A DNA stretch of 64,000 nt from Larimichthys crocea (Eukaryota; Chordata; Actinopteri; Sciaenidae): contig NW_020860793.1 of NCBI RefSeq assembly GCF_000972845.2, positions 1 through 64,000 on the forward strand, written 5' to 3'. This document shows, piece after piece, positions 20,924-32,751 of the stretch. How positions within the stretch are numbered: the first letter of the stretch is position 1; each line of letters opens with the position of its first letter. The notes below the pieces were generated by a model. That model was not told the DNA's origin. It searched no databases and saw nothing but the letters and a program-made list of their open reading frames with translations. The position numbers and the translations under genes are program-made.

Positions 20924-22572
20924 ATGGCATTGTTAGGAGATCAGCTCAACCAGGAAAAACTCTGCTGTTCGATCTGTCTGGATCTAGTGACGGATCCAGT
21001 GACTATTCCCGTGTGACACAGCTACTGTGAACTGTATTAAAGGCGCTGGGATGAAGAGGATCGGAAGGAGATCCACAGCTGTCCCAGTGCAACAGACCTT
21101 CATACCGAGGCCGTCCTGGTGAAAAACCATTTTAGCTGATTTAGTGGAAGATCTGAAGAAGACTGGACTCCAAGCTGCTCCAGCTGATCACTGCTATGCT
21201 GGACCTGAAGATGTGTCCTGTGATTGCTGCACTGGAAGAAAGCGGAAAGCCACCAAGTCCTGTCTGCAGTGTCAGGTTTCTTACTGTGAGCAACACCTCC
21301 AGCCTCATATGAAGTGGTTCCATTCGAAACATAAGCTGATTGAAGCTTCTGCAAAGCTTCAGGAGAACACTGTACTCGGCACAATGAGGTGATAAGATTT
21401 TTTGTCACGATGATCAAAAGTGTATCTGTTTACCTCTGCTCCATGGATGAACATAAAGGACACAGCACTGTCATAGCTGAAGCAGAAATGACAAAAAGAA
21501 AAGGAGAGATTGGGCCGAACGGAGAAACATCCAACAAAGAATCCAAGACAGAGAGAATATGTGACGATTCAGCAGGAGGTGGAGGCTATAAATCGCTCTG
21601 CTGATAAGCTATGCAGGACAGTGAGGAGAGTCCACTGAGCTGGTCCATCTCATGGAGGGAAAAAATCTCATGTCAAGTGTGAAATCAAATCCCAGCAGGC
21701 AATTGAAGTGATCGAGTCAAAGGGCTTCAGGAGAAGTTGGAGCAGGAGCTCGGTGAGCTGAGGAAGAGAGACGCTGATCTGGAGAAGCTCTCACGCACAG
21801 AGGATCAAACCCAGTTTCTGCACGATTATTTCTCACTGTCACGTCTCAGGAAATCCACCTCTTACCGAAGACCAATACAGCCCTCTGCGATATTTTGAAG
21901 ATGTGACAACAGCTGTGTCAGAGGCCAGAGCTGAACTACTGAAAACTAATACTAAGGAATGGAAAAAATCTCAATGACGGTGACTGGAGTGGAAGTTTTA
22001 CTGCACAAGACCCCAAGACGAGAACTGAATTTTCCCATTATGCAGTTTACAAGCATGAGTTAAAACTGATCCAAACACAGCAAACATGCGGCTGGTATTT
22101 TCTGAAGAGAACAGAAAAGTAGCCTTGGAAGAGATGAACAGTCATATTGTAATCACTCAGACAGATTCATTGATAAGCCTCAGGTTCTGAGTAGAAAACC
22201 GCTGACTGGACGCTGTTACTGGGAAGTGCATGGAGTGGATTAGGACTTTCGGTAGCAGTTGCCTATAAGATATTGCCAGAACGGGAGAGGAAAGTGCATT
22301 TGGAAACAACGACAATCTTGGGTACTGGAGTGTCTATCCAAAGGTAATTAATATTTCAAACATGACGGTAACAGAACACCTATCCCAGCCCCTCAGTCCC
22401 CCAGATTAGGAGTATTCTTGGACTTTAAAGCAGGTATTCTGATATTTATGGTATCTCTACACCTGAGCCGACTGTCCTCCACAGAGTCCAGACCACATTT
22501 ACTCAGCCGCTCTATGCTGGACTTGGTGTTTGTTATTTTGGAGCTACAGCTGAGTTTTGTGATGTCAAGTAG
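20924..22572 (+). pseudogene. TRIM E3 ligase pseudogene
   Basis: Full-length intronless relative of the intact TRIM gene at 32,752-34,428, in the opposite orientation. RING start reads LCCSICLDLVTDPVTIP, but the next Cys-Gly has become Val-stop (TGA 21014-21016), which destroys the zinc ligand. The B-box region is open (21144-21392: [28 protein letters not shown]). The second B-box (YLCSMDEHKGHST), the coiled coil (LEQELGELRKRDADLEKL) and PRY-SPRY pieces (FTQPLYAGLGV near 22,500) follow in changing frames. The terminal stop is at 22570-22572. Clearly nonfunctional. Confidence 0.9.
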
Positions 22573-23859
22573 ACTGGAGCTAAAGTGAAGAATTATTTGG
22601 ATCAGAAGGCAGAAAGGGCTTTCACAAATTAGATACAGTTTTAATCACCATTATGATAACTCACTTAAATGGACATTTATCTACATAAATCACATCATAC
22701 ATACATCATCATCATTCCTAGTGCGCATGTGCGAAAGCTGCACGCTGCCTGTTTGCGCTCCTCCAGCCTTTGAGGTCACTTTTGGACTTTTGTCGTTTTT
22801 GTTTTCTTCGCTGTGGCTCTGTGGAGTCCGCCCCCCAACGGGGTTCTTTTTAGAGAGGTTTTTTTTGTGGCTTTTTCGTGTTTTTCTTCGTGTGTTTTTT
22901 AAATGCTTCCACCTGGACACGCTGCCTTTGTTAACCTCCGGGGAACCGATAATACCACGCATAATACCAGCTGAATCTGGAGGAAAACACTGAAAATGCA
23001 GAGTATGAATGCAGCTGATGTGCTTCACAGAGACAGGGCTGCACAGGGACACTACGGACCAAAAAACTCTTTTATGGCTTCCACACTGCTGGGCAGACCA
23101 GATTGTAATCTAACACATATATGGTCAATAACTTTTTGAAGTTGTTGCACATTATTTAACGGTAAATTGATCTTTTATACCTTTTTTAAATAAATAAATA
23201 AATAAATAAATTGAGTATAAATTAAAGTGAGTGACAACGAGTCAGTCCGCTCACAATCTCGTTGGCAATCAATATAACTATGAGGACACATTAACACTGT
23301 GTGTACGGGCCAAATCCCCCTGATACCCCTGACTAATACCGTTTTCCTGACAAAAAGTTCGGCCAACCCAGCATGCCTTCAACTTCACAGGAGTGCCCCA
23401 CAACACCCAGTGCAGGCTCAGACTGGCAGTCGTGATACTGGGCAAATGCCAGATGGGCGGTCCATCTCGGCCACATTTGGCCGTGGCCTCCGGTGTTTTT
23501 TTGTATGTAGGTATTGTTATTTTGTAGCCTTTGCAACATTTGCCCAGCAGCCCAAAATGGACTGCGGCCCATTTGCATCCATTGGAATAGGCTTTGGATT
23601 GCACTGGCTAATATCGTTATATTTGCCTCTTCATGACAGGTTCAGAAGTTACGATTTACATCCCCCCTCCCCTGCCTCCGCAAATGGATGCGTCCATGCA
23701 GCCGCTAGGTTATGTGAAACCGAAACAGGGATAGACTCATATACAGTCAAGATAAACGTCATACTGTATGTTGCACGAATTTAATCAAAAATTATGGACG
23801 ACAGAGGTTCTAAAAAGAGGAAAGGAGGAGCAGAGAAAATCTAGTTAAGATGCGAAAAG
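22573..23859. other. Unassigned stretch with repeats
   Basis: CpG-containing T-rich piece at 22,720-22,980 of unknown nature, (AAAT)n at 23,188-23,210, and a GC-richer interspersed-looking segment at 23,290-23,620 that I cannot classify. No gene. Confidence 0.35.
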
Positions 23860-23947
23860 GGCCGCACAGGCCAGGAATCAAACCTGCGCCCCCGCAGCAA
23901 GCCTTCATATAGGAGCAGTTGTTTAAGCTACCGAGCTAAACACCAGA
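23860..23947 (-). repeat. tRNA-derived sequence (SINE head or tRNA pseudogene)
   Basis: The minus strand shows an A-box-like TAGCTCGGTAGC (23927-23938), a B-box GGTTTGATTCC (23873-23883), and a TTTT run just after, in tRNA spacing. The anticodon stem does not pair cleanly, so a working tRNA is unlikely. Confidence 0.55.
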
Positions 23948-24587
23948 TAGCTTCAATAGTGGGCCGGTCTAGAGAAAAAATGCCAGGGCCGAATTTGTTC
24001 CTAGTCGGACCCTGACCCAGTGTACAATCTCCACCCATGCACAAGAAAGGGTCCAAGACACTGTATGGTTAGCTTTCATACTTTTCAGGTGATTTAATGA
24101 AGGTAAAACACAGTGAATGGCCGTGCGTAATGGCACTGCTCTCTGACGCGGCACTTCTCCGGGACTGGAGAAGCTGCTGTGGCTACAGGGATTCATGAAC
24201 TGAAAGAGAAGCTCTTCATATATCGTTAGACAATAAGCACACCCACATTCAAGACCAATGCAGGGTGAATATTAGTTTAGTATTGAACGTATTTTGATCC
24301 GCGACACATTGTCGCTTTGGGCTCGTTACTCACCACGTGGACTGCGGACAACAGACAAATGCATAGAGATAATGGCGAAACTTTATGCTTGTTGTAGGCC
24401 TGCCACGGTAAAAAATGAGCAAACTTTTTGCGGAGGGTTTTCGGCACGCATTCGCAGTGTATTATCATTCCTCATTGCTTAATGTCTCTGCAACTAGATT
24501 GGGGGCGGCCTGACTCATTGTCTTTCGCTTTTACAGACTGTTACACAAGATGGCTGCAGGCACTGCCGCAAAGTCTGACGTCAGTGA
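23948..24587. other. Unassigned single-copy-looking DNA
   Basis: Nothing recognised. Confidence 0.4.
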
Positions 24588-24960
24588 AGTTTCATTCAAT
24601 ATATTCAAATTGCATTCCAATATTCAGACTTCATTCAATATATTCAGAGTTTCATCATATATTCAAGGTTCGTTCAATATTCAGACTCATTCCATATATT
24701 CAAGGTTTCATTCATATATTAAAATTCATTCCATATATTCAGATTCATTCAATTATTCAAGTTCATTCATATATTCAGACTTCATTCAAGACTATTCAAA
24801 GTTTCATTCAATATATTCAAGGTTCACTCCATATATTCAAAGTAATATTCAGGTTCACTCCATATATTCAAAGTTTCATTCCATATATTCAAAGTTTCAT
24901 TCAATATATTCAAGGTTCACTCCATATATTCAAAGTTTCATTCAATATATTCAAAGGTTT
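24588..24960. repeat. AT-rich minisatellite, about 23-bp unit
   Basis: About 16 diverged copies of a unit like GTTTCATTCAATATATTCAA. Lengths vary by a few bases. Two plus-strand frames stay open by chance of the repeat composition; not coding. Confidence 0.9.
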
Positions 24961-24984
24961 AATTTCCTGAATGGCATGCCATAA

Positions 24985-24985
24985 T

Positions 24986-25069
<84 letters not shown>

Positions 25070-25115
25070 CTAGCTGTCTGTCTGTCTGTCTGTCTGTCTC
25101 TGTCGTCGTGTCTGC

Positions 25116-25154
<39 letters not shown>

Positions 25155-25205
25155 TTCTGTTCGTCTGTCTGTCTGTCCTGTCTGTCTGTCTGTCTGTCTG
25201 TTCTG
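24985..25205. repeat. (CTAT)n then (GTCT)n compound microsatellite
   Basis: (CTAT)n at about 24,987-25,068 followed by (GTCT)n with interruptions to 25,205. The next 100 bp end in AATTTCCCCCTGGGATTA, reminiscent of an L2-type LINE 3' end. Confidence 0.95.
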
Positions 25206-25544
25206 TCTATGCTGTTCTTAATAGATGGTTACTTATACATACATATGTTTCTTTTTGTTTGTATAGTGGAGTATTGTAACACAAATAATTTCCCCCTGGG
25301 ATTATTTCTGATTCTGATAAGACTGTAACCTTTGTGTGATTTATATGCTGGGTGTTTCTATTTGTTCTATATTTACATTGCTGCTGTAATATTTACCACC
25401 ACTGTTCGTTCCATTAGTTGGGCCTTAATTGAGGAGCACTACAAGACTTTTTTTTTTCCTGTCACCTTGTCAGTGTGTTCAGAAAAGTGTAGTTTTAAGT
25501 GTTAATTGTTATTCTGATTAAATGTGCTGACATATTTGTTTATG

Positions 25545-25665
25545 TTCTTCAGCAGTTCTCATCATCTCACTTAGTTAAGTATTTACTTTTCTGTCCTGAT
25601 AAGAACTGTTGGCAAACTTATATTACATGACTTCACATAGTGGACTTTGATACACTGATAAGGGT
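25545..25665 (+). repeat. Interspersed repeat, intact copy (empty site)
   Basis: Matches the inverted copy at 19,338-19,445 and runs on without interruption into TGGACTTTGATACACTGATA, the half-palindrome that the LINE splits at 18,568-19,337. Confidence 0.8.
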
Positions 25666-28600
25666 TGTTGTGTAAAAAGGTGATTATATGGATGGAAAAA
25701 TAAAGGTTGAGTACTTTCAAAGTATACTTTTTTTTTTTTAATGACTCATGATGTGGACATAATCAATAAAGGTGATTTTTTTTTTCTTCCAAAAATGTAT
25801 AAAGCTGCTTGTTTGTTCTATGTCTCTGGGTGTAGTCTTCGGCTACTATGATTCAACAGAGTACTTAATACAGTAAAGAGCTCAAAAGACCTTCAAAAAA
25901 AGTCTTAGTGTACAGTGTAGCATAGAATGTCAGGAAGGCCGTCTCTAAGAGTCTACAATCAGAGGGCTTCCCCTTAGGCATATTAAGATTTGGACTATAT
26001 AAATAAAATATGATTTGACTCTCAACGTTTATTATTAAAAAAAATAAATACTGTAAGTTGCCTAACTAATCTAAGTTATATGAGTAGTAACTCAAAATAA
26101 GTAAGAAGGTACCAGACAAATGCTTGAGAAACAGACAATATGAACCGAAAGCAAAGGGTGACACTTGGTGGTGGAACACTGACATGACTGATAAGTCCAA
26201 CCAGAGACACAGGAGAGGTCAAGAAACTAGATGAAAATAATTTTAACTGGCGATGAGAAGATGCACCATTATTTTTATCTGTAGCTGTGGGCAGGAATAA
26301 CTGAGCTGATAGATCAAAAATCTGCTATATTTATTGGATTAAATTGTAAATTTAGCTTCAGGTCAACGTTTCTGATCACAATAGTAAGAGAACTATTTAC
26401 AGGATATGTTTTTTTAAAGAGGCTATATTGTTTATTGTTTATTACAAAATAAATATTACCACATTTTACTCTAATAATAATCATAAAAAATATATTATCC
26501 TCGTTTCAGCCAGGTACTCACTTACCACAACAACCCCTTTACAACCCTACTTTTTACATTTCTCTTCTTGATTCCTAGTTTATTCTTCTGTGGTTCAAAG
26601 CAAGAATAACTTCATATAGAAAAGGGACATGAAGCTCTCTGACTGACCAATCAGCCCACAGATCAGCAGCCAGGTGATCCAACAGCTGTTATTAAGTTAT
26701 TTTCCCTTTCTCCACTGGTATCCCACATTTACTTCATCCAGGGACAAACTGGAACATAAAGCAGTGATGTATACACACAAAACCATGCATACACAATTAA
26801 TTCAAGTTACCACACATAAACTAGTACTTACTTTAGACCACTGACAACAATTGGGGGAGCTGTGACACCCATGCTGGTGTTTTAAACCTTTCTAATGGTC
26901 AGCAAGGGACTGTGCAGAGATTTATGCAAAAATGACCAATTTTCTCACTTATTATATCACTAATAATCAATAATAATTAAGAGCTTAGCCAATTTGATAG
27001 GTGGCTGCTGTCACAGTTGGCTTGTTTGAGCAACTAGGCTTCATTCAGCCCACCTCAGCTCCATCCACACACGTCTTTGCCCATTTTTAGATTAGCTAGG
27101 AGGTTGCAGAGGCAGGATGACAAGATGGTGGTGCCCAGTACTTTGGGTTTCTCAGCGGCTTCAGAAGCCTATAGGTGACATCACAGACACTCTGTTCATG
27201 TTTTATACAGTTTGCCCAGCTCTCAGGCATGGTCATTTCTGGCTCCAAAATGCCAAGAAATGGATATGGCCGTAATGCCAAACTCTTCAAAACAGTTAGT
27301 CAACAAACTAATAGGTGACATCACGGTAAGTCTGCACTTGCTTCAGACTAGGCATGACCTTTGAGTCTGTGTGTATCGTGCACCCTGTCTGAGGTTAACA
27401 TGGACAACAAAAAGGAACCAGTACTGTGTGTTCCTGAAGCAATAAAAATGTGGATGTGAGGTTTGGATAGAATTTAAATTGTAGGCCTACAGAGGCCATT
27501 TTGAGAGTAAAACACCACATCTGTCATTGCTGAATAATGCTGCTTTAAGATGACACGCCAGGCTTTTTAAATCCAGGATGAGACATGGCAGAAGAAAGAG
27601 ACAAAACACGAACAGTAGACTGGGTAAACAAAACATTCACTGAGTATTTACAGTAACATTAGTCCAAAGGCATGTTCTCTTTGTCACTTGTCCCTCAGTT
27701 GGTTCTGTATTCAGTATGATTATAATGATGGAGGCTCTTCATGTACCCAACTGTAGTTTTACATTATCAGTTGTTTCCAACCAGATAAGAGTATTGTGCC
27801 TTTCAGCACAATTAAACACATGACAAATCAAGGTACAATATGTGTCACTGAGGCGTTGAACACATGTTGAACACAATCTGAAGCCACACGTGGAAGGTGG
27901 AAGATCGCCATGATCCCACTCACACTGCAAGTACGTAGACTAATGAACGCATGACCATATACTTTTGTATTTCAGTGTATTTCATCATATTGATGCAACA
28001 ATCTAATATTTGCATACATTATTATAAATTGTTCAAAACTGTTAAGTACTGGTGCCAATAAGTTATGACATCCTGGAAAAGCCCTGATTTTTACACAAAA
28101 ACAACTAACAATCAGTTGTGCCAATTCGTCTTACCTGACAGTAAATCAGATATCTGAATATTCTGGGCAGTCTGTAGGAGAAAACAAGTCATTTGTAGGT
28201 TTTAGGAAAGTATTGATGAGCATCTTTCATTATACTCTGGCTTCATGGAAACATTTCACTTCTCATCCAAGAAGCTTCTTCTTCAGTTCTGTCCATTCTG
28301 ACTGATGGGGAGAGCCAGGTATTTGGCCTGGACAGGATCATAGACCTGGCCATACTTTCCACTTGGTTCGTTAGTGCTCATTGCTGTTGCGACGACCGTC
28401 ATCAGAGTCGTTAGAGTCACGTTAGGTTTGGTGTTACAATTGTAATATAACTTTTAGAATTATACTTATTTTATAGAGCAAACCATGAATTAAACCATCT
28501 AGACAATAATCTGCAAATAAAATGATGAACATAACGGTTAGTTGTAGCTATACAGACAACACGATACCTTTTGCACCTTAAAGAGATCAAATCATTTTTC

Positions 28601-28685
28601 TTTTAGAAACCTCACTTCTTAAACAAAACAAGTTTGATTTTGTCTCATCAGAGCTGTACAAGAGCTACTCTACTAAAGGGACTAC
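25666..28685. other. Unassigned AT-rich intergenic DNA
   Basis: No coding exon. A fragment at about 28,250-28,300 (TTTCACTTCTCATCCAAGAA) resembles a repeat common in fish genomes, not classified. Confidence 0.45.
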
Positions 28686-28689
28686 TCTA

Positions 28690-28975
28690 CTACTACTGCT
28701 AGAGTAGAGAAAGAACATGAACAACTCCTCTCTGAGACTGTGGCGGCCTTGAGCAGCTCCTTCAGCAACAGACTGCTACTCCCACCATGTAAGAAGGAGC
28801 GCTACCACAGGTCCTTCATTCCAACAGCTGTCAGACTCTTTAACACCAGCATGGCTTTTTTTCTGTATCTTTCTTACTTATGAGTAATTTATCATTAAAC
28901 TTGTGTACCCAAGCTGCTGTAACAAATTCATTTCCATTCCCACTGTGGGATCAATAGTCCATCTCATCTCATCTT
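28690..28975 (+). mobile_element. 5'-truncated LINE (L2-like) 3' end
   Basis: Encodes the C-terminal tail FSNRLLLPPCKKERYHRSF and IPTAVRLFNTSM, then a 3' UTR ending CCACTGTGGGATCAATAG with a (CATCT)n tail. Same broad family as the element at 18,673, in the opposite orientation. Confidence 0.75.
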
Positions 28976-29433
28976 ACAAATCTGACCAAACTTTAAGTAC
29001 CAGATTGAGGAACTTTCCTTCATTTTCCAGAGAACTTTCAGAGCAAAGTTTACAGGTATGATTTGTTTCCATCTGCTCAAATGTGAAGAATCTAAGCTTG
29101 ATTGAGAATGACAAAACGATCTCCTGGTTCTGGGAATTTTTGAAGGACATCTTTCACTCTTTCTGACATTTTATAGACAAGTGATTTATAGATTCACTGA
29201 GAAAATAACAGGCAGATTAAGTTAAGAAATGTCTTATCAAAAATAAGCAATCAAGACTGACCAGACATTTAATGTCAACTTTTTGTATTAGACAGTTTTT
29301 GACACATTTACAAGAGAACTGTTGTTCACCCTGTCTGGAAGGTGAGGAAATAGAAAAAAGGGGCTCAAAAGTCATCTCCCATGTCTAGCAACAGAAAAAC
29401 ATCTGGTGGCGGTCTCCACGCTGTCCACCCGGC

Positions 29434-30216
29434 TCACAGAGCAGCCAGCTCCTGCAGCAGCCTCTCCTTCTCCTGCTGCAGCTCCACCACGCTCTGCTTG
29501 TTCTGCTCCAGCCGGTCCTCCAGCCACTGCAGCAGCGGCCCGCTCACCGCCGACATCTGGCTGCACAGGTTCTTGGTGAACACCGAGCCGTTGTGGATCT
29601 TTGTGACAGGGTCCAGGTGCGCCAGGCTGTGGATCTTGCGGTAGGTGTCCTGCTCCTCCTGGCACAAGATCCGAGGCAGCTCCACGGCCGACTCGAGGCA
29701 CACCTTACCGATGGCTTCACGGGGCACGACGTGGATGGGGATCTCCACCCGCTCGTACTCGGAGCCCTTCTGCGCCTGGACGGACTGGAAGCAGGTGTAC
29801 AGCACCCGGCCCGTCTTGGTGTTCTTGTCCTCGATGAAGCAGGAGAAGATGAGCCCCACGAAGCACTGGTCGAGCATCTGGTACATGGCCTGCGTCCTCA
29901 CGTCGACGTGGGAGGGCCACACGGTGATGTGCGGGTGGGAGTGGTACCAGCCGACCACCCGCATGGGTCTGCCGGTGATGTCGGCCAGTCTCTCCGCCTC
30001 CGTGGAGGCCGCCGACAGCTGCTCCGGGGAGATCTCCACCCGGTCCTTCCTCTTGTCGGAGCGGCGGAGGATGATGACGGAGTGAATGTGGACGATGCGG
30101 GTGACCTCCACCTCCCCGATGCACAGCCCCATCACCTCTTCTTTCTCCGTGCTCAGCGCGTGGTTCATGCACACCAGGAAGGCGTCAGACTCCAGGTGGA
30201 CGGAGGTCACCGCCAT
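29434..30216 (-). CDS. brcc3: BRCC36 (Lys63-specific deubiquitinase), intronless
   Basis: 260-residue JAMM/MPN+ metalloprotease that removes K63-linked ubiquitin within the BRCA1-A complex (DNA damage) and the cytoplasmic BRISC complex. MPN domain at about 6-180: catalytic Glu in KEEVMGLCIGE (26-27), and zinc-binding H92-S-H94 with S102 and D105 in YHSHPHITVWPSHVD. A C-terminal helical, coiled-coil part (LEDRLEQNKQSVVELQQEKE) binds the scaffold Abraxas. The ATG at 30216 was chosen over an upstream in-frame ATG because the protein begins MAVTSVHLESDAF as in BRCC36. Shorter than human (316) mainly by a loop after CIGE, as I recall for fish. One uninterrupted GC-rich ORF, contrasting with AT-rich flanks. 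No frame damage. Confidence 0.93.
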   Translation of the reverse strand: MAVTSVHLESDAFLVCMNHALSTEKEEVMGLCIGEVEVTRIVHIHSVIILRRSDKRKDRVEISPEQLSAASTEAERLADITGRPMRVVGWYHSHPHITVWPSHVDVRTQAMYQMLDQCFVGLIFSCFIEDKNTKTGRVLYTCFQSVQAQKGSEYERVEIPIHVVPREAIGKVCLESAVELPRILCQEEQDTYRKIHSLAHLDPVTKIHNGSVFTKNLCSQMSAVSGPLLQWLEDRLEQNKQSVVELQQEKERLLQELAAL

Positions 30217-30220
30217 CTTT
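30207..30220 (-). promoter_or_regulatory. YY1-like motif at the brcc3 start codon
   Basis: AAAGATGGCGGTG overlaps the ATG and matches the YY1-type motif AAGATGGCGGC often found at starts of housekeeping genes. An ETS-like CTTCCGG (plus strand) lies about 55 bp further upstream. Both suggest a real promoter; function is inferred. Confidence 0.4.
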
Positions 30221-30239
30221 ACGAGGAGTTCAACTTTCT

Positions 30240-30739
30240 GTCCGAGGACGTAAACAAACTGCAGCGCGTCTCTTCCGGGCTCTGTGGTGCTGCACCAAAA
30301 CACTCCGTGTTAGCACATCACCGACTAAAGGTTCCCCTTCTTCTTCATCTTCTTCCTTGGGCTTTTCCAGCAGTTAGCATCCTTTTAGTTGCATTGCTGC
30401 CTCTATGTGGCTTTACTCACGCACGGTTTCCTATTCTGTTACAGTCTTAGTCTTTTTATAGTTGTGTTCAAAAAGATAAATATCCATTTTCTCACACTCA
30501 AACCTGACACAACATGTTAGGAACACTACCTGTGCAATAACCTGTCAAATATAAACGATTTATTCTCACTGTTTGCTTTTAGTTCTTGTTCTTTTAATAT
30601 GTGAACATCATCACTCACACACTTACTATGCATACTGTAACTTCTATTACCTCATATACATATAAGGTATATGTATACTGATGAGGATCAGCAGTTAATA
30701 GAGGTTGCAGATAATGGATGGACATATATATATATGGCC
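30240..30739. other. Upstream flank of brcc3
   Basis: GC-rich for the first 60 bp, then AT-rich. No gene. Confidence 0.4.
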
Positions 30740-31025
30740 TGTACTTATAGCGCCTTTCTAGTCTTCTGATCACTCAAAGCACATATACACTACATATCTC
30801 ATTCACCCATTCACACACATTCATACACTGATGGTCAACTAGTTTTAGGGTTTTTTTAGGAGCTAATGATTCATAGACATTCACACAGCGATGGCGAGGT
30901 CTTCGGGACCCTTGGGGTTCAGTATCTTGCCCAAAGACACTTTGACATGCACAGTAGAGGAGCCGGGGATCGAGATGACAATCGCCTGATTACTGGATAA
31001 CCCGCTGTACCTCCTGAGCCACGCT
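30740..31025 (-). repeat. tRNA-derived SINE-like repeat common in fish
   Basis: Plus-strand text contains TTGGGGTTCAGTATCTTGCC and CTGTACCTCCTGAGCCACGC. The minus strand begins with an A-box-like GTGGCTCAGGAGGTACAGCG, and the box-B position is degraded. Recognised from memory as a widespread fish repeat. Confidence 0.65.
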
Positions 31026-32751
31026 ATACATACAGTCTTTATGTTATGTTTGTTTACCTGTGAAGCTCCTTGTTTTTCTAAATGTATTCATGTCTATATC
31101 TATATGTACATTGAGGGCACTGTGTAATTGGAGTTCAATTTCATGTGTGTGTACTGATTCTGATTCAGGCACATCTCCACCACTCCTCCTGTCATCATAC
31201 ACCTTCTTCCTCTTCCATACTTCCTGCACTGAAGGAGGACATGCCCCACTGTCTCCTTTACTGCACAGTAATTGCAGAGCCCAGTCAGATGATTCCCTAT
31301 AACAAAAAAGTGGACTGTCCACGTTGCTGTGACTTATTATTAATCTTCTCATAATGACTTTATTTTGTACTGTCGTCCTTTTATCTCATTCCTTAAATAC
31401 TGTTGCCAATGTCTGATTATTTCCCTCCAAACTCTGATTTTAGTTTAATATTCATTTCCACATGTTCTTTCCTAACAGCCTCCTTTACCAACTGTTCCAA
31501 TTTTTCCTTATCCTTTTTCCTCATCTTTCCTTCTCCTTATTCCTGAATGTGCTCATACCCACATACTGTATATTATTCCACAGACGGGTTAACATGAATT
31601 ATTAAAGGGGTTCTTTAAAAGTTCTGTCTATTTTTTCATGAAGGTAACTTGGTAAAACAGATTCTTTCTCAATCCACTGTGACTTCAGTGTACTGTAACA
31701 GAACAAATATGTCAGTCAAAGTAATATGTCATTACAAAGACCCCACTGCAGTAGAGTAGAGAATACGTCATGCATTGCAAAAGTATTTGGTATATTAACT
31801 GGTTATATTAATTTCATCTCCTGTTGGGTAGTATAACAATGCATCATTGTAAGAGAAGATGTACGATCTCACTTTCACACATACTTATATAAGAGAAGAT
31901 GTGATTCATGCCCTAAGTGGTGTGCAAAATAGTATTATGATAAATGTGTGTGAAGGCAGGTCTGATTTAAACCTAAACAATGCACTGTTATTCTGTTTTC
32001 TACAGTTGTCAGATTTATTGATTTATTTTTTAAAGTATTAACCAGCGAAGAAAAAAAAAAGACATCAAACGTAAGTAATGTAATCTAATTTTCAGGCAGC
32101 CAGCTGACTTCATTTTTTATACTGCAAACCCAAGAGAGCATCAGAGTCAAGTGAGCCAAATTTAGTTTATTTGCAAAGTGCTTTTCATGACAGTTTTACA
32201 CAACGATCATAAATCCTAAAATCTAATCAAAAATCAAAGTGCTAATGTTTACATCAAATAATGGAACACTGTAAGTAAGGGTGCGTTTAACATGTTACAT
32301 TATTTCTGGATTCAACCCTATTTTAAACACTGTTCTATTGTAAACAAAGGTAATACATAGTGTAATAAGTGCACTACGAATCAGAGTTTGTGTCTGAAGA
32401 TAATACTTTTGGAATATAGAAAAAAACAAAGCATTAGTGTGGAGAAAGACAACAACCTTCATTTATGGAGTTTTCTGTGTTATGTACTCTAACCATGACT
32501 GACAACAACCACAAATAACAAAACAAAGGAAGAAGTGCAGCTACAGCAAACTTTGCAAAATTCCCCTGAAATACCTCACAAGTCAAAACCGTAATGATGT
32601 CTGTTGAAAGATGTATTTGGCTTTATGTTTAGGGAATGGTTGTACAGTCCTTGCTTATAGTTCATGAATCATATCCATAATCAGATTGAATCAAAAAGAA
32701 AAGGTAATACCTGAATCATGAAGCCTCTGAACTGTTCCTCTTAAATGCTAT
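31026..32751. other. Intergenic DNA between brcc3 and the TRIM gene
   Basis: AT-rich. No coding exon or clear transposon. Confidence 0.45.

Noticed and set aside
23860..23947. Functional tRNA gene
   Set aside because: Box A, box B and a T-run are present, but the anticodon arm does not form a clean stem. More likely tRNA-derived repeat or pseudogene.
24428..24984. 144-180-residue repetitive proteins (SIYS/IFKV repeats)
   Set aside because: Translation of an AT-rich minisatellite with variable unit length. No codon constraint or start context.
24600..25200. CRISPR-like array
   Set aside because: Repeat units are contiguous and AT-rich without unique spacers, in vertebrate DNA. Ordinary satellite.
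24971..25279. Tyr-Leu-Ser and Cys-Leu-Ser-Val repeat protein
   Set aside because: Translation of (CTAT)n and (GTCT)n microsatellites.
29593..30450. 285-residue plus-strand open frame opposite brcc3
   Set aside because: Shadow of the GC-rich brcc3 coding strand. Composition (His, Asp, Leu, Gly) is typical of an antisense frame and it has no domain.
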